Assembly (NCBI RefSeq): GCF_001857965.1
Contig: NZ_CP017774.1
Coordinates: 3,658,001-3,722,000 of the forward strand
DNA from: Flavobacterium commune
GTDB lineage: Bacteria; Bacteroidota; Bacteroidia; Flavobacteriales; Flavobacteriaceae
Length of the DNA: 64,000 nucleotides
Reading direction: 5' to 3'
Within the stretch, counting starts at the first letter, position 1. Each line of letters begins with the position of its first letter. Below, in pieces: positions 53,447 to 63,023 of this stretch. Under the pieces are notes generated by a model. The model was not told the origin of the DNA and did not search any database. It saw nothing but the letters and a program-made list of their open reading frames with translations. The position numbers were made by a program, and so were the translations under genes.

Positions 53447-55309
53447 CTAAGCTTCTTCAATTGTATCCAACTCCACCTTCAAATTCTTGATGATAAATTC
53501 TTGTCGGTCAGGAGTATTTTTACCCATATAGAAGGATAACAATTGTTCTACCGAAGTATGTTTATCCATCATAACAGGATCTAATCGAATATCTTCACCA
53601 ATAAAAAACTGAAACTCATTTGGCGAAATCTCTCCCAATCCCTTGAATCGGGTGATTTCAGGTTTTGGTTTTAATTTCTCTATGGCTGCTTTTCGTTCTT
53701 CTTCAGAATAGCAATAAATAGTTTCTTTTTTATTTCGAACTCTAAAAAGTGGCGTTTGCAAAATATACAAATGCCCTTCTTTGATTAACTCCGGGAAAAA
53801 TTGCAGAAAAAATGTAATCAACAACAAACGGATGTGCATTCCATCGACATCGGCATCGGTTGCGATAACAATGTTGTTGTAGCGCAGGTTTTCCATATCG
53901 TCCTCGATATCCAAAGCGGCTTGCAATAAGTTGAATTCTTCATTTTCATAAACAATTTTTTTGCTCATTCCGTATGAATTCAAAGGCTTACCACGCAAAC
54001 TAAATACAGCCTGTGTGTTTACATCGCGCGATTTCGTAATCGACCCGGAAGCCGAATCTCCCTCGGTAATAAAAAGGGTACTTTCTAAATAACGTGGGTT
54101 CTTAATATCGGGTAAATGCACGCGGCAATCACGCAATTTTTTATTGTGCAAACTCGCTTTCTTAGCTCTGTCTTTGGCTAATTTTCGAATACCCGAAAGT
54201 TCCTTACGCTCCCTTTCTGCTTGCAAAATTTTACGCAAAAGCAAGTCGGCAGTTTCCGGATTTTTATGCAGATAATTATCTAAATTATTTTTGACAAAAT
54301 CATTGACATAAGTACGTACCGAAGGCATTCCGGGATCAGAACCCATATCTGTAGAACCTAATTTGGTTTTGGTTTGCGATTCGAAAACAGGTTCCATAAC
54401 CTTCAAGCTTATCGCACTGACAATCGATTTTCGAATATCCGAAGGCTCAAAACCTTTATTATAAAACTCACGGATAGTTTTTACAATCGCTTCCCTAAAA
54501 GCGACTAAATGTGTCCCTCCCTGAGTGGTGTTTTGTCCATTTACGAAAGAATGGTATTCTTCGCTATATTGTGACTTACTGTGCGTTAAAGCTATTTCAA
54601 TATCCTCTCCTTTCAGATGAATAATTGGATAAACCATATCCTCGATAGCAATATTTTCATCTAATAAATCTTTCAGTCCATTATCTGAAAAATATTTTTC
54701 GCCATTGTAAATTATTGTTAATCCTGCATTCAGATAACAATAATTCTTCAGCATTTTCACTACATATTCATTACGGAATTTATAGTTTTTAAAAATTGCC
54801 TCATCAGGAGTAAAAGTAACTTTGGTTCCTTTTCGTTTGGTAGTTTCAATAATATCTTCTTCCAAAACCAAATTACCGGCAGAGAACTCAGCAGCCTTTT
54901 GTTTGTCTTCTCGTACCGATTCTACACGAAAATAATTAGACAAAGCATTCACTGCCTTGGTACCTACTCCATTTAAACCAACCGATTTTTTAAAAGCTAA
55001 AGAGTCATACTTTCCTCCGGTATTCATCTTGGAAACCACATCCACCACTTTCCCCAATGGAATCCCACGACCATAATCTCTAACAGCCACGGTTTTATCC
55101 TTGATGCTTACCTCAATAGTTTTTCCTGTACCCATGACAAATTCATCGATACAGTTATCAATAACTTCTTTTAGTAAAATATAGATACCATCATCGGGCG
55201 AGGACCCGTCTCCTAATTTTCCGATATACATACCGGGACGCATACGGATATGTTCTTTCCAGTCGAGTGACCGAATATTATCTTCGGTATATTTACTTTG
55301 CTCTGACAT
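53447..55309 (-). CDS. parE: DNA topoisomerase IV subunit B (ParE)
   Basis: ATPase subunit of topoisomerase IV. The 620 residues have the GHKL ATPase core ([25 protein letters not shown], and [14 protein letters not shown]), the transducer domain, and the TOPRIM domain with [18 protein letters not shown], then [15 protein letters not shown] and the GLGEI motif. A length of 620 and the lack of the GyrB insertion fit ParE rather than GyrB. It starts the operon parE-hepT-mntA-parC. Confidence 0.93.
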   Translation of the reverse strand: MSEQSKYTEDNIRSLDWKEHIRMRPGMYIGKLGDGSSPDDGIYILLKEVIDNCIDEFVMGTGKTIEVSIKDKTVAVRDYGRGIPLGKVVDVVSKMNTGGKYDSLAFKKSVGLNGVGTKAVNALSNYFRVESVREDKQKAAEFSAGNLVLEEDIIETTKRKGTKVTFTPDEAIFKNYKFRNEYVVKMLKNYCYLNAGLTIIYNGEKYFSDNGLKDLLDENIAIEDMVYPIIHLKGEDIEIALTHSKSQYSEEYHSFVNGQNTTQGGTHLVAFREAIVKTIREFYNKGFEPSDIRKSIVSAISLKVMEPVFESQTKTKLGSTDMGSDPGMPSVRTYVNDFVKNNLDNYLHKNPETADLLLRKILQAERERKELSGIRKLAKDRAKKASLHNKKLRDCRVHLPDIKNPRYLESTLFITEGDSASGSITKSRDVNTQAVFSLRGKPLNSYGMSKKIVYENEEFNLLQAALDIEDDMENLRYNNIVIATDADVDGMHIRLLLITFFLQFFPELIKEGHLYILQTPLFRVRNKKETIYCYSEEERKAAIEKLKPKPEITRFKGLGEISPNEFQFFIGEDIRLDPVMMDKHTSVEQLLSFYMGKNTPDRQEFIIKNLKVELDTIEEA

Positions 55310-55424
55310 TAAATTCTGTGGATTTTCTGCTAATATAACATATCTCGATATATTTTAAAAGTGCTTCTTTCCAAAGTTATTAAAAATGATATTGACAAAA
55401 CAGATTTAATACAAAATCTATATT

Positions 55425-55826
55425 TTACAAATTTTTGTTCTTAATCAAATCCTCTATCATACCAATTCGTAATGGCTTAGTAAAAAAATCAATCACAACT
55501 TCAAAACTCATTGCTCTTTTAATATCATTCGGATTATCAGATGAACTAAGCATAACAACAGAGAACTGTTTCTCTTTAGGTTTGGAAAATTTCATTATTT
55601 CTTCCAAAAATCCAAAACCATCCATAACAGGCATTGAGATATCTAAAAAAATCAAATCTGGAAATTCCATAGTGTTGCCTTCTTGACATTTTAAATATTC
55701 TAATGCAGCTATGGCAGATTTTTTAATTGTAATCTTTTCAGCTATTTTACTTTTTATAATGACATGATTATTGACAATATTATCAATTTCATTGTCGTCA
55801 ATTAATAAAATGTGGTTGGTTTTCAT
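55425..55826 (-). CDS. Single-domain response regulator
   Basis: A 133-residue lone receiver. It has the acidic pair in LLIDDNEID (about 8-16), phospho-acceptor Asp62 in LIFLDISMPVMDGF, Ser/Thr in VVMLSSSD and Lys in DFFTKPL near 118. No output domain. It starts 6 nt past the stop of the large sensor kinase, so it is almost certainly its partner; lone receivers of this type pass phosphate on or act on a protein target. Confidence 0.92.
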   Translation of the reverse strand: MKTNHILLIDDNEIDNIVNNHVIIKSKIAEKITIKKSAIAALEYLKCQEGNTMEFPDLIFLDISMPVMDGFGFLEEIMKFSKPKEKQFSVVMLSSSDNPNDIKRAMSFEVVIDFFTKPLRIGMIEDLIKNKNL

Positions 55827-55832
55827 AAAAAA

Positions 55833-58800
55833 TCAGTTTAACAGATTGATTTTATTAGGTATTTCAATATAAAATTTTGATTTTTTTCCATACTCAGATT
55901 CAACACTAATTTTACCACCAAGTTTATCTATTGTTTCTTTAGCAATATATAACCCAAGACCCGAACCAGTTGAAACTGTAGTAGCACGATAAAACATATC
56001 AAATATTTTTTCTCGATCACTTTCTACAATACCTATTCCATTATCCTCAATAATAATAGTTGCCTTAGTTGTATCAGGAGAAAAAGCAACATTTATAAAA
56101 GATTTTTCTTTTGCGGTATCTGAATATTTATAAGCATTTGAAATAATATTATTTAAAACGACCTTCAATCTTTGACAATCCGACGAAAATTGCTGTTTGG
56201 ATTTTACTGAAACACTAAAATCAATTTGACTTTCATCTGTAAACTTAAGTTGGCTTTTTACCTCATGAACTAAGCTTTCAAAATCAATTTCCTCATAGAC
56301 TAATTCCAAACGGGCATTTCTGGAATAATCAAGTATATCTTCAATAAAACCATCTAGTTTAGCAACGCTTTTATCCAATAAATCCAATCTTTCTATAATT
56401 GGTAAACTATTATCGAGCATTTCATTTTCTCTAACATCCTCAGTTGTTATATAAATAAGTCCCAACATCGATTTAAGAGGCGCTCTTAGATCATGCGAAA
56501 CACTATATACAAATCGGTCTAATTCGGCGTTTGTTTTTTTTAATTCGGTATTATAACGAATTAATTCATTTTCAAATGTCTTACTCTCAGTAATATCCCT
56601 CATAATCTTTGAGGCTCCTACCACATTGCCTAATTTGTCATAAATAGGCGAAATAGTCAATGAAACATAAATAAGTTCTCCGTTTTTCTTTTGTCTTATC
56701 GTTTCAAAATGATCAACAGCTTGTCCAATAACTATTTGAGCCGAAATTTCTTTTTCCTCTCCTTTTAAATACTCCGGAATAAACTTTAAAATAGTACCTC
56801 CTATCATTTCCTCTGCTGAATAACCCAATATTTTTTCTGCCCCTTTGTTCCAGGAAGTAATAACATTATCCAATGTTGTACTAATAATAGCATCATCAGA
56901 TGAATTAACTATAGAAGCTGTTAAAGCCTGTTGAACTTCTAATTCTTTTCTTTTAGAAATATCCCTATAGTTTACAATTATTGCATTTACACTATCTTTT
57001 TCCAGTAAATTCAAAGCTGTTCCCTCTACCCAAATTTCTTGTCCGTTTTTATGAATAAGTCTAAATTGATTTTGTTTTGGCTCATTAGGAGATTTCATCA
57101 CTTCTTCTACAAAAAGTTTCCCTCGTGTTATTTCTTCCAAGGTTAAAAATTCAGTGAAACATCTATCTCTAGCCTCTTCATAGCTATAACCTGATATTTT
57201 CTCAGCCGAAGGACTTTGATAAACAATTTTAGCATTTTCATCTAAAAGCAGAATGGCATCACTTATATTTTCTGTCAAAACCCGATGTTTCTCCTCACTC
57301 TGTTTAAGTTTAAGTTCAGCTTGTTTTCGTTCTGACAAATCAGTTGCAAAAATCATTACATGAGTAACCTCATTATTAACAACCAAAGGAACTATTCTTG
57401 AACGTACCCAACGTTGGTGGTTTAATGCGTTTTCAATTTCCTGACTTTCCCCAGTAGCAAAACATTTCACTATAGCCTCTTTTGCATCTTTACGACTTTC
57501 TTCCGGTAAAATATCAATGCAATCCATACCTACAACATCTTCCTTTGTCCCTACCTTTGGATGCACCCTATTAATAGCTTCAATTTTATAAAATTGATTT
57601 ACATATAAAATAATATCGGGAGAATTTTCAAATTGTTTTTTAAACAATTCAGTAGCTTTCTTACGTTCGGTTATCACTTCAGTAAACATAATAATACCAC
57701 CTAATTCGTTAGACGATTTGTACCAAGGACGTATTTCCCATTTCATCCAATCCACAGTTCCATTGGCTCTCAAAAAAGAATCTTCCTCTCTTTTTTCAAT
57801 CGCTCCCTGCAAGCATCGCTGATGAATATCTTTCCATTCCTGACCAATTTCCGGAAAAACTTCATAATGGCTTTTTCCAATAATATCTTGACCTAAAAGA
57901 TTGTAATCTACCATCCAACGACGACTTGTTGCTAAATAACACATATTAGTATCAAACATTGCTAAAGATGCCGGACTGTGTTCAATAAACAAATCCAATT
58001 GAGCTTCCCTTTCAATTAATTGAGCTTCTGCTTTTGCTTGAGCAGTGATATCTTTTGCCAAAGAAAGCACAGCTTTCCGGTTATTATACTTAATCTTATG
58101 AGAAGCTATCTCCATAATCATTTCCTCTCCGTTTTTCTTACAATGACGCCAATTTCTTTTAGAAATAGACTCTTCATTGATCATCATATATTGAGCAAAA
58201 TCTTTTATGTCATTATAATCTTCTTGAGGACGATAATCTAAAACCGACATTCTTTCCCATTCTTCTTTAGTATAACCATACTTATTTAAAACAGCATTGT
58301 TTATTTCTAAAATAGCCAATGTTTCTATATCCCAAATAATAATATAAGCAGGATTATTATCAAACAAATACCTGTATTTTTCTTCTGATTTCTTTATTGC
58401 TTCTTCTGTTTTTTTACGTGCGGTAATATCATGAACAATAGCAAAAAAACCTTTACCCTCCATCAATCTATTACTGATTTCGGTTTCAATAAAAACACCA
58501 TCTTTTCTTCTTATTTTTCTATTGATTATTGCAAATTTGTTCTTTATAACAGAATTGATATCTTCTTTTTGTTTCTCAACATCTTCTGGAGACACTAAAT
58601 TTGAAATCCTCATCTTAAGCAACTCCTCTCGTGTATATCCTAATAAAACACAAGCAGCATCATTTAAGTCAATAATTTCTGTTGCTTCATTCAAAATTAA
58701 AATAGCTTCTCCAGCATATTCAATCAGATTCCGGTAATTTTTTTCAGAAAGAAAAAGCTTGACCGCATTGAGATTTAAGCTACTTATAATAGTACTGTTC

Positions 58801-59429
58801 TTCTTTATAAGATAATAGGTAAACGGAAGAACAAAGAGAAAGGTTATAAATAGAATCCACAAAAATTTTTGGCTATAACTACTGTAAACTTTGTCGTTGT
58901 TTTTATTAATTTTTTTTCCAATTTCAACTTGTAAATGAAGTAAATTAGTGGCACTAATTATTACTGAATTTAATTCAGAGTACAATTGATTTTTGAGAAT
59001 AGAATGAAGTAAACTGCTATCCTCTTTTTTTAATATTAATTTTAATTTTTCAATTGTATTATTGGTCTGATTAATATTAACAGTCATTTTAGAAACCAAC
59101 TTCTTTTCTTTATCTGTAAAATAAGTGAATCTATAATTTTCCCAATTTACTTTAATGCTATCCTGAGCCTGAGTTAGCTTTTGCAATGCTTCACTATAAG
59201 AAATCGTATTATTATCAACCTGATGTGCAGTAGCAATTATACTAGAAGTATGAAAACGAATATCTGCCAATTGATCCATTGGTAGCATTCTGTCGTTGTA
59301 TAATTCTTTCGAACTATTATTTAATTGTCTTATTTCTAAAATACCATAAATACCAATTCCTATAATAAATAAGGTCATGATAAATACTAACAGTGTTAAT
59401 TCTACAGATGCTTTTAACTTATTTACCAT
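55833..59429 (-). CDS. Hybrid-less sensor histidine kinase with six PAS domains
   Basis: A 1198-residue kinase. Two membrane helices (about 10-30 and 193-213) flank an extracellular helical bundle (about 31-192), similar to CHASE3/4HB modules. Six PAS domains follow between about 230 and 955, each starting with a pattern like EEKYRYLFDNNPAYIII and ending in DITxRKK. The kinase core has His979 in SVSHDLRAPL, Asn1098 in ISNAYKY, DNGIGI and GSGLGLYI. Many sensory inputs are likely; which ones is unknown. It has no receiver of its own, but a lone receiver gene follows. Confidence 0.92.
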   Translation of the reverse strand: MVNKLKASVELTLLVFIMTLFIIGIGIYGILEIRQLNNSSKELYNDRMLPMDQLADIRFHTSSIIATAHQVDNNTISYSEALQKLTQAQDSIKVNWENYRFTYFTDKEKKLVSKMTVNINQTNNTIEKLKLILKKEDSSLLHSILKNQLYSELNSVIISATNLLHLQVEIGKKINKNNDKVYSSYSQKFLWILFITFLFVLPFTYYLIKKNSTIISSLNLNAVKLFLSEKNYRNLIEYAGEAILILNEATEIIDLNDAACVLLGYTREELLKMRISNLVSPEDVEKQKEDINSVIKNKFAIINRKIRRKDGVFIETEISNRLMEGKGFFAIVHDITARKKTEEAIKKSEEKYRYLFDNNPAYIIIWDIETLAILEINNAVLNKYGYTKEEWERMSVLDYRPQEDYNDIKDFAQYMMINEESISKRNWRHCKKNGEEMIMEIASHKIKYNNRKAVLSLAKDITAQAKAEAQLIEREAQLDLFIEHSPASLAMFDTNMCYLATSRRWMVDYNLLGQDIIGKSHYEVFPEIGQEWKDIHQRCLQGAIEKREEDSFLRANGTVDWMKWEIRPWYKSSNELGGIIMFTEVITERKKATELFKKQFENSPDIILYVNQFYKIEAINRVHPKVGTKEDVVGMDCIDILPEESRKDAKEAIVKCFATGESQEIENALNHQRWVRSRIVPLVVNNEVTHVMIFATDLSERKQAELKLKQSEEKHRVLTENISDAILLLDENAKIVYQSPSAEKISGYSYEEARDRCFTEFLTLEEITRGKLFVEEVMKSPNEPKQNQFRLIHKNGQEIWVEGTALNLLEKDSVNAIIVNYRDISKRKELEVQQALTASIVNSSDDAIISTTLDNVITSWNKGAEKILGYSAEEMIGGTILKFIPEYLKGEEKEISAQIVIGQAVDHFETIRQKKNGELIYVSLTISPIYDKLGNVVGASKIMRDITESKTFENELIRYNTELKKTNAELDRFVYSVSHDLRAPLKSMLGLIYITTEDVRENEMLDNSLPIIERLDLLDKSVAKLDGFIEDILDYSRNARLELVYEEIDFESLVHEVKSQLKFTDESQIDFSVSVKSKQQFSSDCQRLKVVLNNIISNAYKYSDTAKEKSFINVAFSPDTTKATIIIEDNGIGIVESDREKIFDMFYRATTVSTGSGLGLYIAKETIDKLGGKISVESEYGKKSKFYIEIPNKINLLN

Positions 59430-59723
59430 ATTTACGAATTAACAGAAATCAATATAAAATCATTGTAGTGCCCAAAAGCAAATAAGACAATGAAGAGTCA
59501 GGCAAATATAAAAAATATCCATTCTAAACCTAGAACATTTTAGACTGAAGCTCAAATTAATTTCACAGGTAATTAACACAAAAACTAAAAAAAACAAACA
59601 TAAATAATACTAAAAATATTTTTTTATACCATTTACAAGTCAATCACCTAAAAATCAACAAACAAGCTTCTATTACATAAACCAGAAAAAAACACCTATA
59701 ATTTCAACTTAAAAAAATTAGAA

Positions 59724-60260
59724 CTATGGATTCTGGAATTGAATATTCTTAACAATTTCCTTTAATTGATTATCAAATTCCTCATTAGAAATCTTTCCGT
59801 TTTCAACATCAAAATTATCATTGAAACTTGGCAATGAAAAAACAGCTTTTATATCGGCACCATAACGTGGAAAAGCATTTTTGGCAATTTCTAATACTGA
59901 TGCACCTCCTCTGGCTCCCGGCGAAGTAGCCAAAAGCAACAGTGATTTTCCCTGAAAAACTTTTCCGTTAATTCGGGAACACCAATCGTATAAATTCTTG
60001 AAAGCAGCTGAATAATTTCCATTATTTTCTGCCAAAGAAATGACTACAAAATCAGCAGATTCTATTTTTACCAAAAAAGCTTTCGCCAATTCATGCTGAC
60101 CTATTTCTGCTTCGACATCAACGCTAAAAAGTGGCATTTGATAATCATTCAAATCCAACACTTCTACTTCAGCATTTACAAAAAGTGACGAAGCATAAGT
60201 CGCTAACTTCTTATTGATAGAATTTTTACTGGGGCTTGCGCCAAAGGCTATAATTTTCAT
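59724..60260 (-). CDS. NADPH-dependent FMN reductase-like flavoprotein
   Basis: A 178-residue flavodoxin-fold protein. It begins IIAFGASPSKNSINKKLA, with the FMN phosphate loop (about 5-14), then LAENNGNYSAAFKNLYDW and ATSPGARGGASVLE, the typical second FMN loop. Such proteins reduce FMN, quinones or chromate. Substrate not determined. Alone in its transcription unit, with a terminator-bearing spacer upstream. Confidence 0.88.
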   Translation of the reverse strand: MKIIAFGASPSKNSINKKLATYASSLFVNAEVEVLDLNDYQMPLFSVDVEAEIGQHELAKAFLVKIESADFVVISLAENNGNYSAAFKNLYDWCSRINGKVFQGKSLLLLATSPGARGGASVLEIAKNAFPRYGADIKAVFSLPSFNDNFDVENGKISNEEFDNQLKEIVKNIQFQNP

Positions 60261-60313
60261 AATCTTTTATTTTATTTTTAAAAGTAATAAAATTTGAAAT
60301 ACCAATTTCAAAT

Positions 60314-60347
60314 AAAAAAACTGCTGAATTTCTCCAGCAGTTTTTTT
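60314..60347. terminator. Terminator between ychF and the FMN reductase gene
   Basis: Arms 60314-60326 (A tract then CTGCTG) and 60335-60347 (CAGCAG then T tract) form a 13-bp stem with an 8-nt loop. Read on the minus strand it ends ychF. Confidence 0.82.
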
Positions 60348-60368
60348 CTATTTTCTTTATTCTAATAA

Positions 60369-61463
60369 CTACACATTAAACCTAAAGTGCATTACATCTC
60401 CATCTTTAACAACATATTCTTTTCCTTCTACACGTAATTTTCCTGCTTCTTTAACTTTAGATTCAGAACCATAAGTTTCATAATCACCAAATGCAATTAC
60501 CTCTGCACGAATAAATCCTTTTTCAAAATCAGTATGGATTACTCCAGCCGCTTTTGGAGCTGTATCGCCAATTTTTATAGTCCAGGCACGAACTTCTTTT
60601 ACTCCTGCAGTAAAGTAAGTCTGTAAATTCAATAATTTATAAGCGGCACGAATTAAAACAGAAGAACCAGGCTCAGTTAAACCTAAATCCTGTAAAAACA
60701 TCTGACGCTCTTCATAACTTTCTAATTCGGTAATATCAGCCTCAGCACCAACTGAAAGCACAATAACTTCAGCATTTTCATCTTTTACCATTTCGCGCAC
60801 CTGCTCAACATACTGATTACCACTTACCGCCGATGACTCATCAACATTACATACATACAAAACCGGCTTAGTAGTAATCAACTGAAAATCCTCCATCAAT
60901 TCTTCTTCATCATTATTTTGAGGAACTACCGTACGAGCTGATTTACCTTGTAATAAAGTTTCACGAATTCTATCTAAAAGTGCTTTTTCAGCCTGCGCTT
61001 CTTTATTTCCTGTTTTAGCAGCACGATTTACTTTTTCCAAACGTTTTTCAACCGTTTCTAAATCCTTCAACTGCAATTCGATGTCTATTGTTTCTTTATC
61101 ACGAATTGGATTTACATTTCCGTCTACGTGAACAATATTATCATTATCAAAACAACGCAAAACGTGAATAATCGCGTTACATTCTCTGATATTACCCAAA
61201 AATTGATTTCCAAGCCCTTCACCTTTACTGGCTCCTTTTACCAAACCTGCAATATCAACAATATCAACAGTTGCCATTTGAACACGCTCCGGTTTTACTA
61301 ATTCTTCTAATTTATTAATACGAGGATCCGGTACGTTTACCACACCAATATTAGGTTCGATAGTACAAAACGGAAAGTTGGCACTTTGCGCCTTAGCGTT
61401 AGACAAACAATTAAATAAAGTTGATTTCCCTACATTTGGTAATCCTACAATTCCTGCTTTCAT
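60369..61463 (-). CDS. ychF: Redox-regulated Obg-family ATPase YchF
   Basis: A conserved ribosome-associated P-loop ATPase. The 364 residues have Walker A GLPNVGKSTLFN (about 7-18), DIAGLVKGASKGEGLGNQFL (switch region), and CNVDE (G4-like NxxE, which favours ATP over GTP), followed by a coiled-coil insertion and a C-terminal TGS domain (about 280-364). Length is typical. A TATATTTG box at 61528-61535 on the minus strand lies 65 nt upstream. Confidence 0.96.
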   Translation of the reverse strand: MKAGIVGLPNVGKSTLFNCLSNAKAQSANFPFCTIEPNIGVVNVPDPRINKLEELVKPERVQMATVDIVDIAGLVKGASKGEGLGNQFLGNIRECNAIIHVLRCFDNDNIVHVDGNVNPIRDKETIDIELQLKDLETVEKRLEKVNRAAKTGNKEAQAEKALLDRIRETLLQGKSARTVVPQNNDEEELMEDFQLITTKPVLYVCNVDESSAVSGNQYVEQVREMVKDENAEVIVLSVGAEADITELESYEERQMFLQDLGLTEPGSSVLIRAAYKLLNLQTYFTAGVKEVRAWTIKIGDTAPKAAGVIHTDFEKGFIRAEVIAFGDYETYGSESKVKEAGKLRVEGKEYVVKDGDVMHFRFNV

Positions 61464-61527
61464 GATCGTATTGTTTACAGCCAGCCATTACAGCTAAAGC
61501 CCTTTAGATTTTAAATTAAACGGTTGC

Positions 61528-61535
61528 AAATATAA
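61528..61535 (-). promoter_or_regulatory. -7 box ahead of ychF
   Basis: On the minus strand this reads TATATTTG, matching TAnnTTTG, 64 nt before the ychF start codon. The rest of the 284-nt spacer up to 61747 contains nothing else I can name. Confidence 0.42.
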
Positions 61536-61747
61536 GATATAAAAATCTATAGAGAGCATATTTATAAAATTAATACTGCACCACTTTTAAGATCATAAAA
61601 CAAGCATTTTTATTATTGCTTTTCCCAATACTGATCCGTTAATTTATCTATCTTTTAAGAATTCCAAATCCAATGCTTTCAGCAAAAAAACTTATCTTGC
61701 AGTTGACAAATCACACCAAAACGATTAACAAACTAATTGCATAATTT

Positions 61748-62491
61748 ATGACTAATCTTTATCCAGATAAAATGGCCGAAATATATGATGCCATGTACCA
61801 AAGCTTCATAAACTATGATAAAGAATATACTTTTTACAATAATTTACTCCAAAAAAACAATCCCAAAAGCATTTTAGAAATAGGCAGCGGAACAGGAAAT
61901 CTGGCTCAACGTTTTATAGAAAATAAACAAAACTACACCGGTCTTGATTACAGCAAAAGCATGATTAGTATCTCGCAAAAAAGAAATCCAAACTGCGAAT
62001 TTATTCACGCTGACATGCGTGATTTTAACCTCGAAAAAAAAGTAGATGCCATAATCATCACCAGTCGTTCTACGAGTTACCTAATTTCAAATAACGACAT
62101 CAACGACACTTTTAGCTGTTTGTACAACAACCTTAATACCGAAGGAATTATTATTTTTGACTTCATAGACGCAAACCGATTCATTCCTCATATCAAAGAA
62201 AACACAGCCATTATTCATTCAGCCCAACATAAAGGCATTAATTATAGCCGAAAAAGCAGTTGGGAAGTAAGTATGCACGATAATTTTTTGCTCGAATGGA
62301 CTGCTAAATATTACAGTGACGAAATTGACAATACTAAAATAATTGCAAACGACTATGCTACCGTAAGAGTTTTTACATTAAACGAAATGCAATTATTTCT
62401 CTATCTCAACCATTTTGAAATTATCGAAATTATCGACCGAAAAACCTATGCTTACGACACTTTTGTAATTGTAGCACAAAAAAAATCCTGA
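61748..62491 (+). CDS. Class I SAM-dependent methyltransferase
   Basis: A 247-residue Rossmann-fold methyltransferase: SAM motif ILEIGSGTGNLAQRFI (about 38-53), then GLDYSKSMI and the post-II segment HADMRDFNLEKKVDAIIIT. A C-terminal part with a small beta-sheet may hold the substrate. No neighbour hints at the target. The last codons lie within a terminator hairpin (62481-62511), so the stop is inside its left arm. Confidence 0.86.
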   Translation: MTNLYPDKMAEIYDAMYQSFINYDKEYTFYNNLLQKNNPKSILEIGSGTGNLAQRFIENKQNYTGLDYSKSMISISQKRNPNCEFIHADMRDFNLEKKVDAIIITSRSTSYLISNNDINDTFSCLYNNLNTEGIIIFDFIDANRFIPHIKENTAIIHSAQHKGINYSRKSSWEVSMHDNFLLEWTAKYYSDEIDNTKIIANDYATVRVFTLNEMQLFLYLNHFEIIEIIDRKTYAYDTFVIVAQKKS

Positions 62492-62511
62492 GTTATTCAC
62501 TCAGGATTTTT
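62481..62511. terminator. Terminator overlapping the methyltransferase stop codon
   Basis: Arms 62481-62493 (AAAAATCCTGAGT) and 62499-62511 are perfect 13-bp complements around a 5-nt loop. The stop codon at 62489-62491 is in the left arm; the ferredoxin gene ends 24 nt further on. Confidence 0.85.
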
Positions 62512-62534
62512 AAATTGAAATTATATATAATCAA

Positions 62535-62885
62535 CTATTCATTATGCAAGAAAGCCTGTCTGTTCAACAAGGTTTCTTCATCCTCTACATGATTCTCATC
62601 CGGAACACAACAATCCACAGGACATACAGCAGCACATTGAGGCTCATCATGAAACCCTTTACACTCTGTACATTTACCCGGAACGATGTAATATACCTCA
62701 TCCGAAATTGGAGTTTGTGCCTCATCAGCATCTACTTCAGTTCCGTCAGGAAGCACTACTTTTCCTTTTAATGTTGTACCATCTTTATATCTCCAATCGT
62801 CAGCTCCTTCATAGATTGCTGTATTTGGACATTCTGGTTCACATGCACCACAGTTGATACATTCGTCTGTTATGATAATTGCCAT
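62535..62885 (-). CDS. Ferredoxin with two 4Fe-4S clusters
   Basis: A 116-residue electron carrier. It has two cluster motifs: [17 protein letters not shown] (about 9-25) and a modified second motif [21 protein letters not shown] (split as [21 protein letters not shown]), with eight cysteines in all. A 45-residue insertion (about 26-72) separates them. It is divergent from the acyl-CoA reductase, and may supply electrons to many enzymes; the particular partner is unknown. Confidence 0.9.
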   Translation of the reverse strand: MAIIITDECINCGACEPECPNTAIYEGADDWRYKDGTTLKGKVVLPDGTEVDADEAQTPISDEVYYIVPGKCTECKGFHDEPQCAAVCPVDCCVPDENHVEDEETLLNRQAFLHNE

Positions 62886-62953
62886 TTTTATTCTGTGTTT
62901 ATTTTGTTTGTAAGCTAAAATCCTTTAACCAAAAAAACATTTGACCTAAGACT

Positions 62954-62985
62954 TTTGACTTTCGACTTATTAAATCTTACTTTTG
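62954..62985 (+). promoter_or_regulatory. Promoter of the acyl-CoA reductase gene
   Basis: TTTG at 62954-62957 and TACTTTTG at 62978-62985 match the Bacteroidetes -33 and -7 elements with a 20-nt gap. It lies 38 nt before the ATG at 63024. This is the best promoter match in the window. Confidence 0.65.
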
Positions 62986-63023
62986 TGCAAAATTACAATC
63001 AAAACATTTCATAAACAAACATT

